This document shows positions 6,315 to 6,412 of a DNA stretch of 6,412 bases, piece after piece. The first letter of the stretch is position 1, and every line of letters begins with the position of its first letter. The translations under genes were made by a program, and so were the position numbers. The notes below the pieces were generated by a model. The model made no database searches. It had not been told where the DNA came from and saw only the letters and a program-made list of their open reading frames with translations. Origin of the DNA: an uncultured Oxalobacteraceae bacterium (GTDB lineage Bacteria; Pseudomonadota; Gammaproteobacteria; Burkholderiales; Burkholderiaceae); NCBI GenBank assembly GCA_946479255.1, contig CAMLFK010000279.1:1-6412 (forward strand), given 5' to 3'.

Positions 6315-6343
6315 ATCCTCGCACCGCTGACGCTGTCCCTTCA

Positions 6344-6375
6344 AGCGCCGTTTCCATTTACCTGGAAACGGCGTT
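6344..6375 (+). terminator. Terminator hairpin after fabF
   Basis: CGCCGTTTCC (6346-6355) and GGAAACGGCG (6364-6373) form a perfect 10-bp stem. A G-U pair (6345-6374) and an A-T pair (6344-6375) extend it outward. The loop is ATTTACCT (8 nt). The tract after it (TTGTGCGTT) is poor in consecutive T, so the stem is strong but the release signal is weak. It lies 29 nt after the fabF stop and probably marks the end of the cluster transcript. Confidence 0.65.
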
Positions 6376-6383
6376 GTGCGTTA

Positions 6384-6412
6384 GGGTCCCGCCCTTGGGT
6401 CCCGCCCTTGGG
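6384..6412 (+). repeat. 13-bp tandem repeat running off the window end
   Basis: The unit GGGTCCCGCCCTT is present at 6384-6396 and identically at 6397-6409. GGG at 6410-6412 starts a third copy cut off by the window. Two perfect copies plus 3 nt are seen; the true number is unknown. The unit length is not a multiple of three, and no coding frame covers it. It starts 8 nt after the fabF terminator stem. Confidence 0.85.

Noticed and set aside
5331..6344. Open antisense frame of 337 codons opposite fabF
   Set aside because: It is a mirror of fabF codons and starts inside the downstream terminator stem. There is no credible ribosome site or domain.
1..6412. Mobile element, CRISPR array, tRNA/rRNA gene or defence/secondary-metabolite system
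   Set aside because: I saw no transposase or integrase, no regularly spaced repeats with spacers, no RNA-gene signatures, and no extra genes within the fatty-acid cluster. The locus looks like conserved core genome.

Overview
This window is one continuous bacterial fatty-acid and phospholipid biosynthesis cluster on the + strand. The order is the end of yceD, then rpmF, plsX, fabH, fabD, fabG, acpP and fabF. All seven genes downstream of the partial yceD are complete and show no frameshifts or lost catalytic residues. The GC-rich, third-position-GC-biased codon use, the gene order and the protein sequences suggest a betaproteobacterium of the Burkholderiales, most likely an Oxalobacteraceae member (Massilia, Duganella or Janthinobacterium type). 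The taxon is inferred from recalled family resemblance, not from a search.

Layout: 1-174 is the C-terminal end of YceD (DUF177). 175-356 is non-coding and holds a long-range inverted repeat (219-297) and an extended -10 promoter candidate (321-329) ahead of rpmF (357-539, ribosomal protein bL32). A strong intrinsic terminator (566-610) follows rpmF. 611-745 has no gene and no convincing promoter. plsX (746-1807) and fabH (1817-2803) are 9 nt apart. A 58-nt gap with a small GC hairpin leads to fabD (2862-3806). A 105-nt gap dominated by a 36-bp tandem duplication leads to fabG (3912-4649). A 155-nt AT-richer gap holds two hairpins and a good extended -10 promoter for acpP (4805-5044). fabF (5070-6314) follows after 25 nt, starting at TTG. 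A terminator hairpin (6344-6375) closes the cluster, and the window ends inside a 13-bp tandem repeat (6384-6412).

How the genes work together: FabD loads malonate onto the phosphopantetheine arm of AcpP. FabH condenses acetyl-CoA with malonyl-ACP to start a chain. FabG reduces the 3-ketoacyl-ACP, and FabF performs the elongating condensations. PlsX diverts finished acyl-ACP into acyl-phosphate for phospholipid synthesis. The dehydratase and enoyl reductase steps (FabZ/FabA, FabI/FabV) are not encoded here. bL32 and YceD link the locus to ribosome synthesis, a conserved association also seen in E. coli.

I found no novel system in the coding content: this is a conserved core locus. The points worth a second look are non-coding: the rpmF/plsX terminator split, the tandem repeats at 3816-3887 and 6384-6412, the inverted repeat just upstream of the acpP promoter, the duplicated ribosome-binding segment before the TTG start of fabF, and the lack of a Shine-Dalgarno before plsX.
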